DNA of 64,000 nucleotides from Clostridia bacterium (GTDB taxonomy: Bacteria > Bacillota > Clostridia > UMGS1840): contig JAGBEY010000015.1 of the NCBI GenBank assembly GCA_017936745.1, positions 107,566-171,565 on the forward strand. Direction: 5' to 3'. Below the pieces are notes generated by a model, which saw only the letters and a list, made by a program, of their open reading frames with translations, searched no databases and was not told the DNA's origin. Positions 50,938-62,312 of the stretch are shown piece by piece (position 1 is the first letter of the stretch; each line of letters begins with the position of its first letter). The translations under genes and the position numbers were made by a program.

Positions 50938-51774
50938 TTGAGAACAATGAAAATCGTGGCAGATTCCTCTGCCAATCTGCTGTCACTGGCTAAAATTCCC
51001 TTTGCCAATGCTCCCTTAAAAATCACAACCTCAGAACAGGAATTTACCGATGACAGCAATTTAGATGTTGATAATATGGTATCTTTTTTTGATACTTATA
51101 AGGGAAAATCCAAAACCTCCTGCCCCAACTCCGGAGATTTTTTAACTGCCTTCGGCGATGCAGATGACATCATCTGCATCACCATCACCAGCGGACTGTC
51201 AGGCTGTTACAATGCGGCGTGTGTTGCCAAGCAGATGTATGAAACCGCCAATCCCGGAAAACGGGTCTGTGTCATTGATACCCTGTCAACCGGACCGGAA
51301 ATGCAGCTTCTCATTGAAAAACTGGAGGAATGGGTTTCGGACGGATTATCCTATGAAGAAATTCTTCCGAGAATCGAACCTTATCTCAAGCAAACGGGCT
51401 TGGCATTTGTTCTTGCTTCCTTAAAAAATTTTGCGGCAAACGGCAGAGTCTCTCCTGCAATCGCAAAAATTACGGGACTACTTGGCATTCGGATTGTTGG
51501 AAAGGCAAGCGATAAGGGTACATTAGAGCCTCTTTACAAGTGCCGCGGAGAGCAAAAATCCCTGGAAACACTTTTTTCCTATCTGAAAGAAAACGGGTTA
51601 GTACGAGGAAAGCTCCGCATTGCTCATTGTCAGAATGAGCCACTTGCCCAAGCATTGAAGCAACACGTAAACGAGCAGCTCCCCCAAGTGGATGTGAAAA
51701 TTCTGAAATGCCGGGGACTTTGCAGCTACTACGCAGAAAAAGGCGGGCTTTTGGTAGGCTTTGAGAAATTATAA
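50938..51774 (+). CDS. DegV-family fatty-acid-binding protein
   Basis: About 278 residues. KIVADSSANL opens the chain, CITITSGLSGCYNAA carries the conserved ligand-binding serine region, and CVIDTLSTGPEMQLL is diagnostic. DegV proteins (FakB) present fatty acids to the FakA kinase. TTG 50938 lies nine bases after AAAGGATGG and is in frame with the conserved MKIVADSS; the ATG at 50917 lacks a site. Confidence 0.85.
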   Translation: MRTMKIVADSSANLLSLAKIPFANAPLKITTSEQEFTDDSNLDVDNMVSFFDTYKGKSKTSCPNSGDFLTAFGDADDIICITITSGLSGCYNAACVAKQMYETANPGKRVCVIDTLSTGPEMQLLIEKLEEWVSDGLSYEEILPRIEPYLKQTGLAFVLASLKNFAANGRVSPAIAKITGLLGIRIVGKASDKGTLEPLYKCRGEQKSLETLFSYLKENGLVRGKLRIAHCQNEPLAQALKQHVNEQLPQVDVKILKCRGLCSYYAEKGGLLVGFEKL

Positions 51775-51775
51775 C

Positions 51776-51816
51776 AAAAAGCAACGGACTATGAAAATCC
51801 GTTGCTTTTTCTTTTT
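51776..51816 (+). terminator. degV terminator
   Basis: AAAAAGCAACGGA/TCCGTTGCTTTTT stem. Confidence 0.88.
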
Positions 51817-51889
51817 TACGATACTGCTCAAGGAAAAAAGCAAGAAACCAAACCCGAAGCTGTATTCTCAGATAAGTAAGTTTTTAATC

Positions 51890-52256
51890 ACCTCAAACGA
51901 GGCAATGAGAAATGGATGTAGAATTCGGAAACCGAACCCGCAGGGGTTATCCGAAGGCGTACCGAGTGTACGCCGAGCGATGAGGTTTCCGGATTGTACG
52001 CCGTTTTTCAAATCCCTACTTTATACAATGGGATGCAGAGAATAGCATGCAGAATTAAGAAATCGGACCCGAAGCTGTATATATTATACTGCGAGTGGTG
52101 AAATTCATTGATTCTGCGGCTATTGTCAAATCCCTACTTTATACAATGGGATGCAGAGAATAGCATGCAGAATTAAGAAATCGAACCCGAAGCTGTATAT
52201 ATTATACTGCGAGTGGTGAGATTCATTGATTCTGCGGCTATTGTCAAATCCCTACT
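51890..52256. repeat. 118-bp tandem repeats between degV and lacZ
   Basis: CAAATCCCTACTTTA begins at 52009, 52127 and 52245, exactly 118 bases apart. The two full units differ at only a few positions, and 51890-52008 is a diverged upstream copy. The last, partial copy overlaps the final codons and stop of lacZ. No gene is contained. Confidence 0.8.
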
Positions 52257-55200
52257 TTACGGTAATAGTGAAGCCGAACAAATACTTATCCGCATTCACT
52301 CTGTTTTCCGGACAAAGTGCGGAAATCCATGCCATTTCGCCACCGATGCCGGCGTGACGGGCATCAATGTGGAGATAGCTTTCGGGGCGGCGTTTTAAGA
52401 GATGCTCATAGCCTGCGGTTAAGTAATCTTCCACGGTGTTATGGTGAATATCAAAGTGGAAGGGCAAGTCTCCCTCAAAGCGCATGGTATGACCGTTATT
52501 ATCGGAGATTTCCAGCCATTCGCAGGATTCGTGTCCACCGTTTTCCACGGGAGGATTGAAGGGGAAATGCTCCTGTTCCACTTCGCTTTCGTATACCGCT
52601 TTTACGGGAGAAAGCATTCTGTCGCAATAGCTTTCGTTTCTGCCGTATGCAAAGTATTTTAAGCTTTCAAATCCTGCGGGAATGACCAATTCTTCCCCGA
52701 TTCTGGGAAGGTCACCTAAGTCTTTATCCATATCGTATACCACATCCACGTGAATCTGGTCTTTTAACACGGTATAGGTGAGTTTAGAGTAAATATGGTA
52801 GCCGGTCGCACCGGTGGTACAAATTTCGCTTTCTAATACGACTCTGCCATCGTTACCCTGATAGTAGCTAACGCCTAAGCAAGCAGAAGCAGGCTGTCTC
52901 ATTTCGTCCCACAGCACATTTCTGCCCCAGGGCATTCCCGGACAGTTAGTACCGCAGGCAGGACGGTAATACTGCTGTTTCCAGCCTTCCATTAAATAGG
53001 TGGTGCCGTCTTTCACCAGGGTTTTTATCGCACCGGTATCTTTTCCGAACACCACGGTGAAGCTTCCGTCGGTTACAGTGATGTCAGATTCGGCTTCGGT
53101 TACGGTATAGCCGGACGAAACCTTGGGAACAAAGGTTCTTTCTGTTTTGCCGTGCTCCAGTTCAAACTGTGCATAACCAATTTCATAACCTGCGTCATAA
53201 GCTTTTGTTGCAGCTTTAGCATATACGGTAAAGAGGATATGATATTTTGCATTGGGTTTGGACTCATAATCCACTTTATAAGTCCAGTCAATGGTTTCAC
53301 CGGGTTTTAATAAGGGTAAATCCACGCTCACAGTTTTTAGGGGATAGCCGTTTTCATACACGGTGGCGGTGACATCGTAATGGCTGGTATCCAGCGCCAT
53401 ATTGGTGTTGGATACTAAGTATCTGTTCTCAAATTTTGTGATTTCACGGTGGTCATAATGTGGTTTTCTGAAAATGATGGGCATATATCCCATTTTCAGC
53501 TCATAAGCACCGGGTTTCCAGGTGTAATCTCCTAACATTACCCCGTTATTGGTAAAGAACGGCGTACATTCTTTTTCCCTGATGGATTCGTTGAAGGCAC
53601 CGGCATAACCATAAAATTCCACTCCGTTTTCATCCTTGGTTGCAATGCCTTTGTCGATTAAATCCCAGGCAAAACCGCCCTGGAAACGGGGATATTTCAA
53701 AATGCAATCCACATAACGCTGAACACCGGAGCCGGCATTTAACATCTGATAGAGCATTTCGATTAAAATAATGGGTCTGTCATCGTCCACATCGGAAATC
53801 ATATCCCGAATCATCCACTGCTGTGCATACATAAAGGGACGGGTATCGCTCATCCGTTTGCTGACATCTAAAATTTCGCCGCCTTCATACTGGCACAGTC
53901 TGGTGGGATCGTATTGTTTGATCCAGCCATACATTGCTGCGTGAGCGGGACCCACACCGCTTTCATTCCCTAAGGACCAGCAATAAATACAAGCATGGTT
54001 TTTATAGAAGGTAGCCATACGGGCAGCACGGTTCACAAATTCCGGTGCCCATTCGGGGCTACGGGTCAACTGCCCATACACCCCGTGACTTTCCACATTA
54101 CATTCCAGCATTACCATCAGTCCGTATTCATCGCAGATTTCATAAAATTCGCGACAAGCAGGATAATGACAGGTTCTGACTGCGTTAATGTTCATCCGCT
54201 TCATATTTTCCACTTCGCGGATGATAATTTCACGGCTTAAGGTTCTCCCGGTGTAGACGTGATGCTCGTGACGGTTCATTCCTTTTACAATCATTCTCTG
54301 ACCGTTTAAGTGAACCACACCTTTTACGATTTCAACACGTTTGAAACCGATGCGATAGGATTCCATATCCAACACATTGCCGTTTTCATCCGATAAGGTA
54401 CAAACTGCGGTATAGAGCTTGGGAGTTTCGGGAGTCCAGGGTTCCACTTCTCCCACAGTTTCTCTGATTAAGCATGCATTACCATCTGGAATACGGTCAT
54501 CGTGTCTGGATTCAATGCCGATTTCGGGAGTTTTGGAATAAACCAACTTATCACCGTCAAAGATTTCAAAAGTAACAGAACAGTTGGCAAAACCATTTAC
54601 ACGGTTTAACAAAATGTTGGCACGAATACTGCCGATTCCTCGTTCGTAATCGGTTAACACTTTACAGTCCACAATTCGTTTTTTGGGTTTGGAAATTAAG
54701 TATACAGGACGGTAAATTCCTGCTAAATACCAGTAGTCCTGGTCCTCAATGTAGGAGGAGGTTGCCAGCTTCATCACCTGAACGGTCAGGGTGTTTTCCC
54801 CGGGTTTTACAAATTCTGTGATATCAAATGTGGAGGGAAGCTTACTATCTTCCGCATAGCCTACTTCCTTGTCGTTAACCCACACAATGTAAGAGGTTTC
54901 CACCCCGTCAAACTGAATAAAGGTATCTTTTTTGCACCAGTCCTCAGTAACAGTAAAGGTGGTTTCATAAATACCGGTGGGATTTTTCTTGGGAAGATTG
55001 GGAGCATTTACCACTCTTGTTTCTCCGTCGTCGGTGGGAAATACCACACATCCCTCTGTTTCGTAATATTTCCAGGGATAAGAGAAATTGGTGTAAATGG
55101 GTTCGCCGTATCCGTAAATTTCCCAGTTTCCGGGAACGGGAATTTCCGCAGTAAAATTCTTATCTAAATGTGCATCATAAGACGGCACTTCGTCATAGTA

Positions 55201-55374
55201 ACGGAATTTCCAGTTTCCATTTAAGGATTTCACATTGGAGGATTTTAAAATGTCACAGGTAAAGGCTTCTTCCTTGGTGGCATATGCACCCCACTGAGAA
55301 TGGGGAGCTTCCCGGTTTATCTGAGAAACAAACTGGTCTAACCATGGCATTTTGGTATGAATTTTCTGATACAT
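52252..55374 (-). CDS. lacZ: Beta-galactosidase, GH2 family
   Basis: 1040 residues, the full LacZ plan: sugar-binding jelly roll (SLNGNWKFRYYDEVP; VPGNWEIYGYGEPIYTN), immunoglobulin-like domains, TIM barrel with GMNRHEHHVYTGR, acid/base WSLGNESGVGPAH, nucleophile Glu in PIILIEMLYQM, and a C-terminal beta-galactosidase small-chain domain. No signal peptide, so cytoplasmic. Hydrolyses lactose or plant galactosides; no transporter is adjacent. Confidence 0.93.
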   Translation of the reverse strand: MYQKIHTKMPWLDQFVSQINREAPHSQWGAYATKEEAFTCDILKSSNVKSLNGNWKFRYYDEVPSYDAHLDKNFTAEIPVPGNWEIYGYGEPIYTNFSYPWKYYETEGCVVFPTDDGETRVVNAPNLPKKNPTGIYETTFTVTEDWCKKDTFIQFDGVETSYIVWVNDKEVGYAEDSKLPSTFDITEFVKPGENTLTVQVMKLATSSYIEDQDYWYLAGIYRPVYLISKPKKRIVDCKVLTDYERGIGSIRANILLNRVNGFANCSVTFEIFDGDKLVYSKTPEIGIESRHDDRIPDGNACLIRETVGEVEPWTPETPKLYTAVCTLSDENGNVLDMESYRIGFKRVEIVKGVVHLNGQRMIVKGMNRHEHHVYTGRTLSREIIIREVENMKRMNINAVRTCHYPACREFYEICDEYGLMVMLECNVESHGVYGQLTRSPEWAPEFVNRAARMATFYKNHACIYCWSLGNESGVGPAHAAMYGWIKQYDPTRLCQYEGGEILDVSKRMSDTRPFMYAQQWMIRDMISDVDDDRPIILIEMLYQMLNAGSGVQRYVDCILKYPRFQGGFAWDLIDKGIATKDENGVEFYGYAGAFNESIREKECTPFFTNNGVMLGDYTWKPGAYELKMGYMPIIFRKPHYDHREITKFENRYLVSNTNMALDTSHYDVTATVYENGYPLKTVSVDLPLLKPGETIDWTYKVDYESKPNAKYHILFTVYAKAATKAYDAGYEIGYAQFELEHGKTERTFVPKVSSGYTVTEAESDITVTDGSFTVVFGKDTGAIKTLVKDGTTYLMEGWKQQYYRPACGTNCPGMPWGRNVLWDEMRQPASACLGVSYYQGNDGRVVLESEICTTGATGYHIYSKLTYTVLKDQIHVDVVYDMDKDLGDLPRIGEELVIPAGFESLKYFAYGRNESYCDRMLSPVKAVYESEVEQEHFPFNPPVENGGHESCEWLEISDNNGHTMRFEGDLPFHFDIHHNTVEDYLTAGYEHLLKRRPESYLHIDARHAGIGGEMAWISALCPENRVNADKYLFGFTITVK

Positions 55375-55398
55375 AGCCTGTTCTCCTTTTTCGCTTTT

Positions 55399-57933
55399 TT
55401 ATGCTGTTTCGATGGCATTATCTTTATGGAGATTGAATTTTTCCACTGCCTGCTCTCTCATTTTATATTTTAAAATTTTTCCTGCTGCATTCATGGGGAA
55501 TGCATCAACAAAATCTACATAACGGGGAGTTTTATGTTTTGCCATGTGAGAAGAAACATATTCTTTCATTTCTTCCTCGGTCATGGTTTCTCCCTCTTTT
55601 AAGATAACACAAGCCATAATTTCTTCCCCATACTGACGGTCCGGCACGCCAATAACCTGAACATCGGACACCTTGGGGTGAGTATAAATAAAATCTTCAA
55701 TTTCCTTGGGATAAATATTTTCGCCGCCGCGGATAATCATATCTTTAATTCTGCCGGTGATTTTATAATAACCGTTTTCGTCACGGCGGGCAAGGTCACC
55801 GGTGTGAAGCCAGCCGTTTTCGTCGATAGCAGCGGCAGTTGCCTGAGGCATTTTGTAGTAGCCTTTCATAATGTTATAGCCCTTTGCTACAAATTCGCCG
55901 TCTACATTATCGGGCAATTCTTCTCCGGTTTCAGGGTCAACAATTTTACAGTCGATGCCGTACATTGCCGCACCAACGGTGTTGACACGGGCTTCTACCG
56001 AGTCGGTAATTTTGGACATGGTGCATCCGGGAGATGCTTCCGTCTGACCGTATACTATGCAGATTTCGGTCATATTCATTTTGTCGATGACGTCCTCCAT
56101 TACTTTAATGGGACAGGGACTACCTGCCATAATACCGGTTCTCATATGAGAAAAGTCGGTCTTTTCAAAGTCCTCGTGCCCCAGCATTGCAATAAACATG
56201 GTGGGAACCCCGTGGAAGCAGGTGATTTTTTCTTTGTTGATACAATCTAAGCCCCGTCTGGGAGAGAATGCCGGAATGGGAGACATGGTCACCCCGTGAG
56301 TCATCGAAGCGGTCATTGCCAGTACCATACCGAAGCAATGGAACATAGGCACCTGAATCATCATACGGTCTGCGGTGGATAAATCCATACAGTCCCCAAT
56401 GTTTTTCCCGTTGTTCACCACATTATAGTGGGTCAGCATAACCCCTTTGGGGAAGCCGGTGGTACCGGAGGTGTATTGCATATTGCACACATCGTGCTTG
56501 TTGATAGCTGCCTGACGGCGGTATACTTCTTCAATAGAAACCTTATCCTTTAACGCAACGCTTTCCTCCCAGGTGTAGCAACCGGGATATTTTTTCTCTC
56601 CTACCACAATCACATTGCGGAGGAAAGGTAATTTTTTAATGTGTAAGGGCTTGCCGGTTTCGTGAGTTTGAAGCTCAGGGCAAAGCTCGGAAATAATTCC
56701 CACATAGTCGGAATCCTTATACCCCTCAGTCATAACCAGGGTGTGAGTATCCGACTGACGAAGCAGATATTCTGCCTCGTGAATTTTATAGGCGGTGTTT
56801 ACGGTAACTAAAACCGCACCGATTTTGGTGGTTGCCCAGAAGGTGATATACCATTGGGGAACGTTTGTTGCCCAGATGGCAACATGGTCGCCTGCTTTTA
56901 CTCCCATTGCAATTAAAGCTCTTGCAAAATCGTCTACATCGTCACGGAATTCACTGTAGGTACGGGTGTAGTCCAATGTGGTGTAGCGGAATGCATACTG
57001 GTCGGGAAATTCTTCCACCATACGGTCTAACACCTGGGGGAATGTCAAATCAATGAGATGTTCCTTGGGCCAAACGTATTTCCCGGTTTTTCGAATGTTA
57101 TCCTGCAGCTTACCACGGGTATCGCTATCGGCTGTATAGGCAGACATAAAGTTTACAAAATGAGGGAATACAATCCCTGCATCGTTTAAATCGGGAGCAT
57201 AAGATTTTAACCATTCTAAGGAAACATAGCCTTCGTAGTTGATAGAACGCAGAGAAAACATTGCCGCATCCAGTGGCAAATCTCCCTCACCCATCATACG
57301 GTAAGCAGGCTTGCCGTTTACCATAACAGAATCCTTTACGTGGATATATTTAATGTAAGCACCCAGGTTCTGCACGGTTTCCTCGGGAGACTCATTCATA
57401 AAACGATAGGGATGATGCACATCCCAGAGAGCACCCACATTATCACTTGCCACACCATTCAACAAAGCTGCCAGACGCTTGGTGTCGGCATATACCCCAT
57501 TGGTTTCCACCAGCAAAGTAACATTGTAGTCTTCTGCATAACCAACCAACTCCGCTAAGATGGATAAAACAGCTTCATCGTCTACTTCTCCGTCTACTTC
57601 CGCGTTGCGGTCTGCCAAAATTCGCAGATAGGGAGTGCCCAGTGCATTCGCCAGATGGATATATTCTTTGATTTCCTTCTTGGTTTCTTCCGCTTTGTCC
57701 AGATATTTCAGGGCACAGCCTGTGGAAAGGCAGGGAATTTCCAGATGCATTCTTTTTAAGGTCTGCACGGTTTTTTCTCTGTTTTCTTTGGAGAACGGGT
57801 TTCCTTTGATGTTTTTAAAGCCTTCTCCCATTCCTCTCACTTCAATGCCGTGAAATCCGCAGTCCTTTGCCATTGCGGTAATTTCCGACCAGGAGAAATC
57901 GGGACACCCTAAGGTGGAAAAAGCAAGTTTCAT
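55399..57933 (-). CDS. Fusion of a sugar-isomerase-like TIM barrel with an acyl-CoA synthetase
   Basis: 844 residues. Residues 1-270 form an AP-endonuclease-2/xylose-isomerase-like barrel (MKLAFSTLGCPDFSW; TLLVETNGVYADT; VGALWDVHHPYRF; KYIHVKDSV) with the metal-binding Glu, Asp and His. Residues about 290-840 form an AMP-binding ligase: MQYTSGTTGFPKGVMLTHYN, YGQTEASPG, GWLHTGDLAR, GRIKDMIIRGGENIYP and AGKILKYKMRE. One continuous frame without a gap. Substrates are unknown; it follows the direction of lacZ by 24 bases and may be cotranscribed. Confidence 0.88.
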   Translation of the reverse strand: MKLAFSTLGCPDFSWSEITAMAKDCGFHGIEVRGMGEGFKNIKGNPFSKENREKTVQTLKRMHLEIPCLSTGCALKYLDKAEETKKEIKEYIHLANALGTPYLRILADRNAEVDGEVDDEAVLSILAELVGYAEDYNVTLLVETNGVYADTKRLAALLNGVASDNVGALWDVHHPYRFMNESPEETVQNLGAYIKYIHVKDSVMVNGKPAYRMMGEGDLPLDAAMFSLRSINYEGYVSLEWLKSYAPDLNDAGIVFPHFVNFMSAYTADSDTRGKLQDNIRKTGKYVWPKEHLIDLTFPQVLDRMVEEFPDQYAFRYTTLDYTRTYSEFRDDVDDFARALIAMGVKAGDHVAIWATNVPQWYITFWATTKIGAVLVTVNTAYKIHEAEYLLRQSDTHTLVMTEGYKDSDYVGIISELCPELQTHETGKPLHIKKLPFLRNVIVVGEKKYPGCYTWEESVALKDKVSIEEVYRRQAAINKHDVCNMQYTSGTTGFPKGVMLTHYNVVNNGKNIGDCMDLSTADRMMIQVPMFHCFGMVLAMTASMTHGVTMSPIPAFSPRRGLDCINKEKITCFHGVPTMFIAMLGHEDFEKTDFSHMRTGIMAGSPCPIKVMEDVIDKMNMTEICIVYGQTEASPGCTMSKITDSVEARVNTVGAAMYGIDCKIVDPETGEELPDNVDGEFVAKGYNIMKGYYKMPQATAAAIDENGWLHTGDLARRDENGYYKITGRIKDMIIRGGENIYPKEIEDFIYTHPKVSDVQVIGVPDRQYGEEIMACVILKEGETMTEEEMKEYVSSHMAKHKTPRYVDFVDAFPMNAAGKILKYKMREQAVEKFNLHKDNAIETA

Positions 57934-58121
57934 ATTGTATCATTCCTTTCTATGAAAGAGATTTATCAAAATTAAACAAGTATATAATCAAGGTGAAAGC
58001 TGAATTTTTTTACGAGTCTATTATTCGCAAAGCCAAAAGAGAATTTCTTAGATTTTTCGAATTTTCTGACTGCCGCATACTTTATGTACGCAAAGGAGAA
58101 AAAGCTCGCAAGGTGCTAATT

Positions 58122-59000
58122 TTATTCAGCCTTGAACATTGTTCCGATACCATCGGTGGTAAAGATTTCAAGAAGCAGACAGTGAGGAATCCGTCCGTCT
58201 AAAATGTGGACAGATTTTACACCGTTGTCAATGGCGTCTAAGCATCCCAGCACCTTGGGAATCATACCCTGGGTGATAATGCCGTCATCAATGAGCTTCA
58301 GGGTGTCTTTTTTGTTGATTTCGGGGATAATTTCAGGAGAATTCACATCCATTTTCAGTCCCTCAATATCGGTTAAAAGAATCAGCTTTTCCGCTTCTAA
58401 GGCACCTGCCAAAACACCTGCCGCAGTATCTGCATTGATGTTGTAGCTGTGACCGTTTTCGTCCACACCGATGGGTGCAATCACGGGAATATAACCGTTA
58501 TCCGCTAAGTTTCTCACCAGCTTGGAGTTTACCTTTACGATATCTCCTACATAACCGATGTCCACTTCTTCTCCCTCCACGGTGGTGGTGTGCTTTTCAC
58601 AGGTAAAGAGGCAAGAATCCATCCCGGAAATCCCAACTGCGTTGCCGCCGTTAACATTTAAGAGGGAAACCACTTCTTTGTTGGTTTTCCCGATTAACAC
58701 CATCTGTGCCACCTGCATGGTGGTTTCGTCAGTCACACGGAGTCCGTTCACAAATTCCGACTTCACATCGTAGGTTTTTAGCGCTGCGGAAATATCAGGC
58801 CCGCCGCCGTGTACCACAATGGGATGCATACCGATGTATTTTAACAGCGTGATATCCTCCATTACGGAGTTTTTCAGCTCGCCGTTTATCATCGCATTGC
58901 CGCCATATTTGATGACCACGGTTTTATCATAGAATTTCTGTATGTAGGGCATTGCCTCCACCAGAATTTTGGCTTTATGAATCAGTTTATCCATATCCAT
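58122..59000 (-). CDS. argB: Acetylglutamate kinase
   Basis: About 292 residues. [31 protein letters not shown] and [15 protein letters not shown] are the conserved amino-acid-kinase motifs of ArgB, second enzyme of arginine synthesis. The start ATG 59000 follows AAGGAG; a longer frame reaches into argC and lacks support. It follows argC by 14 bases. Confidence 0.93.
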   Translation of the reverse strand: MDMDKLIHKAKILVEAMPYIQKFYDKTVVIKYGGNAMINGELKNSVMEDITLLKYIGMHPIVVHGGGPDISAALKTYDVKSEFVNGLRVTDETTMQVAQMVLIGKTNKEVVSLLNVNGGNAVGISGMDSCLFTCEKHTTTVEGEEVDIGYVGDIVKVNSKLVRNLADNGYIPVIAPIGVDENGHSYNINADTAAGVLAGALEAEKLILLTDIEGLKMDVNSPEIIPEINKKDTLKLIDDGIITQGMIPKVLGCLDAIDNGVKSVHILDGRIPHCLLLEIFTTDGIGTMFKAE

Positions 59001-59014
59001 TTTATGAAATCTCC

Positions 59015-60055
59015 TTATAAGTAGAATCCGGGATTTAAAAGCCCGGTGGTTTCGGGTAAGCCGAACAGCAGGTTCAGATTTTGCACTGCCTGCCCTGCCG
59101 CTCCCTTGCACAGATTATCCAAGGCAGAAACCACAACCACCCTCTTCAACCGTTTGTCAACGGTTAAGCCGATATCCACATAGTTAGAGCCTGCCACATG
59201 GTTGGATTCGGGAATTTTGCCCGCATCATAGATACGGATAAAGGGACAACCTTCGTAGAACTTGCGGTATACCTCTAACAGCTCTTCGTCGGTATAATCA
59301 CCGGTTAAATTCATATAAATGGTGGAATAAATGCCACGCTTCATCGGCACTAAGTGAGGCGTAAAGCTAATCAGCACTTCTTTTCCTGCCAATTTAGAAT
59401 ACTCCTGCTCAATTTCAGAAGTATGACGGTGGGTTGCAATTTTATAAGCTTTCATATTTTCGGTACATTCGGAAAAATGATAGTCTAAATGAATGCCTCT
59501 GCCTGCTCCCGTTACGCCGGATTTTGCATCCACAATAATATTTTCGGTGGAAACATAACCGCCTTTTAACAGAGGCACTGCACCTAAAATAGAAGTGGTG
59601 GTATAACAACCGGGGTTACCAATCAGCCGCGCAGATTTAATCTGATCACGATACAGCTCACATAAGCCGTATACCGATTGTTTCAAAAGCTCGGGGTTTT
59701 TGTGGGTGGTTTTGTACCACTGCTCGTATACTTTCACATCGTCATAGCGATAGTCACCGCTTAAGTCAATCACTTTCAGACCTGCATTGTATAAGTTTCC
59801 AATTACCATATCAGATGCCCCGTGAGGCAGTGAGGTGAACACCACATCGCATTTTTTTGCGATTGCTTCCACATTTAATTCTTCCAGTACGATATCGCAA
59901 ATGCCCTTTAAGTGGGGGTAGATATTGGAAATTTTTTCCCCTGCGGTACTGCCTGATACCAAAGTGGTAACCTCCACTTTGGGATGATTCAAAAGCAGTC
60001 GTAACAATTCAATTCCGGCATAACCGGTTACGCCTAAAATACCGGCTCTAATCAT
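59015..60055 (-). CDS. argC: N-acetyl-gamma-glutamyl-phosphate reductase
   Basis: 346 residues: Rossmann [17 protein letters not shown], catalytic Cys in [13 protein letters not shown], and SGVTGAGRG and [12 protein letters not shown] 60055 is preferred with GGAGGAATCAACT before it. Forms an operon with argB; argJ/argD are not in the window. Confidence 0.95.
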   Translation of the reverse strand: MIRAGILGVTGYAGIELLRLLLNHPKVEVTTLVSGSTAGEKISNIYPHLKGICDIVLEELNVEAIAKKCDVVFTSLPHGASDMVIGNLYNAGLKVIDLSGDYRYDDVKVYEQWYKTTHKNPELLKQSVYGLCELYRDQIKSARLIGNPGCYTTTSILGAVPLLKGGYVSTENIIVDAKSGVTGAGRGIHLDYHFSECTENMKAYKIATHRHTSEIEQEYSKLAGKEVLISFTPHLVPMKRGIYSTIYMNLTGDYTDEELLEVYRKFYEGCPFIRIYDAGKIPESNHVAGSNYVDIGLTVDKRLKRVVVVSALDNLCKGAAGQAVQNLNLLFGLPETTGLLNPGFYL

Positions 60056-60251
60056 AGTTGATTCCTCCATAACGCTTAGCGGGAAATCCCCCTAAGTTTT
60101 TTCTGATTATTTATTTTCATTTGAAAATTCCTTTTGTAAAGCACTCCGATCTGAAACGCCGTAAAATTTTACACAATTTTTATGCGGAGGACGAAGATAG
60201 GCTTTGTGCCTTTCGAGGACGACAAATGAAAAGGGTGAAAATTTAACAAGT

Positions 60252-62069
60252 TTAAGCTTTGCTTCTGGCTTTAGCACGAAGCTGATTATTCAATATCCGT
60301 TTGCGGATACGCAGCGATTTTGGAGTTACCTCCAGAAGCTCGTCATCTGCCAGAAATTCCAAAGACGCTTCTAAGCTATACACCGTGGGAGGTGTGAGCT
60401 TCAGTGCATCATCACTGCCGGAGGCACGGGTGTTTGTCAGCTGTTTTTTCTTGCAGACATTCACATTGATATCCTCCTGCTTGGGTGAGAAGCCAACCAC
60501 CATTCCCTCATACACCTTGGTTCCTGCCCCGATAAAGAGCGTGCCTCGTTCCTGGGCATTATACAAACCGTAGGTTACGGCAGTTCCCGTTTCAAAGGCT
60601 ACCAAAGAGCCAGTGAATCGCTTGGTGATTTCTCCTTTATATTCCTGATACTCATGGAAGATGGTGTTTAAAATCCCCTCTCCTTTGGTATCGGTTAAAA
60701 ATTCACTCCGATAGCCGAATAAGCCTCGGGAGGGAATGATAAATTCAATTCGCATCCGATTGCCAACCGGCGCCATCTGGGTTAGCTCCGCTTTCCGAAG
60801 CCCCATTTTTTCCATCACGGCACCCACACAATCCTCAGGAACATCAATCACTAATTTTTCGGTAGGCTCAAACACCTTGCCGTCAATTTCCTTGAGCAAG
60901 ACTCTGGGAGTGGAAACTGCAAATTCAAAGCCTTCACGGCGCATAGTTTCAATTAAAATAGAAAGATGCATTTCCCCTCTGCCCGATACCAAAAAGCAAT
61001 CGGTGGTGTCTCCGTCTTTTACTCTTAGAGAAACGTCTTTCAAAAGTTCTTTCTGCAACCGGTCACGAATCTGACGGGTGGTAACAAATTTCCCCTCCTG
61101 CCCTGCAAAGGGGCTGTCGTTAACGGAAAAGGTCATTTCCACAGTGGGTTCACCGATTTTTACAAATTCCACCGGCTCGGGATTGGATACCGAGGTAATG
61201 GTTTCCCCGATGGTGATATCTTCAATGCCGGAGAAATAGATAATGTCGCCTACCTTGGCATCGGTTACCTGCTTTCTGTTCAAGCCGTCAAACTGATAAA
61301 GATTTACTACTTTTCCTTTTCTGGGAGCACGGCGGTTATGATAATCGCACACCATAACCTCCTGATTTTGCTTCACAATTCCCCGTTCCACTCTGCCGAT
61401 GGCAACTCTTCCCACATAGTCGTTGTAGTCAATGGAGGAAACAAGAACCTGTAAATCTCCGTTTTCGTCTCCCTCGGGTGCAGGAATGTAGCTGACAATT
61501 TTTTCAAAAAGAACCGAAAGGTCGGTTCCTGCCACATTGGGAGAATAGGAGGCGGTTCCTGCTCTGCCGGAGCAGTAAATAATGGGGCTGTCCAGCTGTT
61601 CATCGTTGGCATCCAGCTCTAAAAGAAGCTCCAGCACTTCTTCTCCAACCTCGTTCAGGCGGGCATCGGGCTTGTCTATTTTATTGATTACCACAATAAT
61701 TCTGTGGCCTAATTCCAGGGCTTTTTGCAGTACAAAACGGGTCTGAGGCATAGGCCCCTCTGCAGCATCTACCAGCAGTACAACCCCGTTCACCATTTTC
61801 AACACACGTTCTACTTCACCGGAAAAATCGGCGTGCCCGGGCGTGTCTATAATATTGATTTTGGTATCCTTATAATGCACGGCAGTGTTTTTTGCCAAAA
61901 TGGTAATACCGCGTTCCCGTTCCAGAGCATTATTATCCATCACTCGTTCTTCCACTACCTGATTTTCACGATAAACACCACCCTGCTTTAACATTTCATC
62001 TACCAAAGTGGTTTTTCCATGGTCAACGTGAGCAATAATTGCAATATTTCTTAAATCTTCTCTAATCAT
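60252..62069 (-). CDS. typA: Ribosome-associated GTPase TypA/BipA
   Basis: 605 residues: G1 [12 protein letters not shown], switch [19 protein letters not shown]4 NKIDKPDA, then EF-G-like domains and the BipA-specific C-terminal [17 protein letters not shown]. Acts in ribosome assembly and stress adaptation. It is a single gene; a TATAAT on the minus strand near 62157-62152 may be its -10. Confidence 0.97.
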   Translation of the reverse strand: MIREDLRNIAIIAHVDHGKTTLVDEMLKQGGVYRENQVVEERVMDNNALERERGITILAKNTAVHYKDTKINIIDTPGHADFSGEVERVLKMVNGVVLLVDAAEGPMPQTRFVLQKALELGHRIIVVINKIDKPDARLNEVGEEVLELLLELDANDEQLDSPIIYCSGRAGTASYSPNVAGTDLSVLFEKIVSYIPAPEGDENGDLQVLVSSIDYNDYVGRVAIGRVERGIVKQNQEVMVCDYHNRRAPRKGKVVNLYQFDGLNRKQVTDAKVGDIIYFSGIEDITIGETITSVSNPEPVEFVKIGEPTVEMTFSVNDSPFAGQEGKFVTTRQIRDRLQKELLKDVSLRVKDGDTTDCFLVSGRGEMHLSILIETMRREGFEFAVSTPRVLLKEIDGKVFEPTEKLVIDVPEDCVGAVMEKMGLRKAELTQMAPVGNRMRIEFIIPSRGLFGYRSEFLTDTKGEGILNTIFHEYQEYKGEITKRFTGSLVAFETGTAVTYGLYNAQERGTLFIGAGTKVYEGMVVGFSPKQEDINVNVCKKKQLTNTRASGSDDALKLTPPTVYSLEASLEFLADDELLEVTPKSLRIRKRILNNQLRAKARSKA

Positions 62070-62263
62070 ACGAATCCCTCATTCTATCCTTTGCACCGCA
62101 GTGTTGCAAAACTAACAGATACAAATACCCATAATATTACATATTAGCACAATTATAACACATCAATTTCCGAATTTCCAGTGTTTTTTTGAATTTTTTC
62201 AGATTTTTTAAAGTTTTTCTGGGGAAATCAAGCGGATTCTCTTTTCTCGGTGGGATACACAAT

Positions 62264-62308
62264 AAAAAAGAGCGGTAACCATACCAAATCAGGTACAGTT
62301 ACCACTCA
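62264..62308 (-). terminator. dnaJ terminator
   Basis: GAGTGGTAAC...GTTACCGCTC stem with further GTACC/GGTAT pairing, followed on the minus strand by TTTTTT. Confidence 0.85.
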
Positions 62309-62312
62309 TATT

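Noticed and set aside
57934..58121. Possible T-box or riboswitch between argB and the fusion gene
   Set aside because: No T-box sequence or recognisable aptamer was found; the region is simply A+T-rich.
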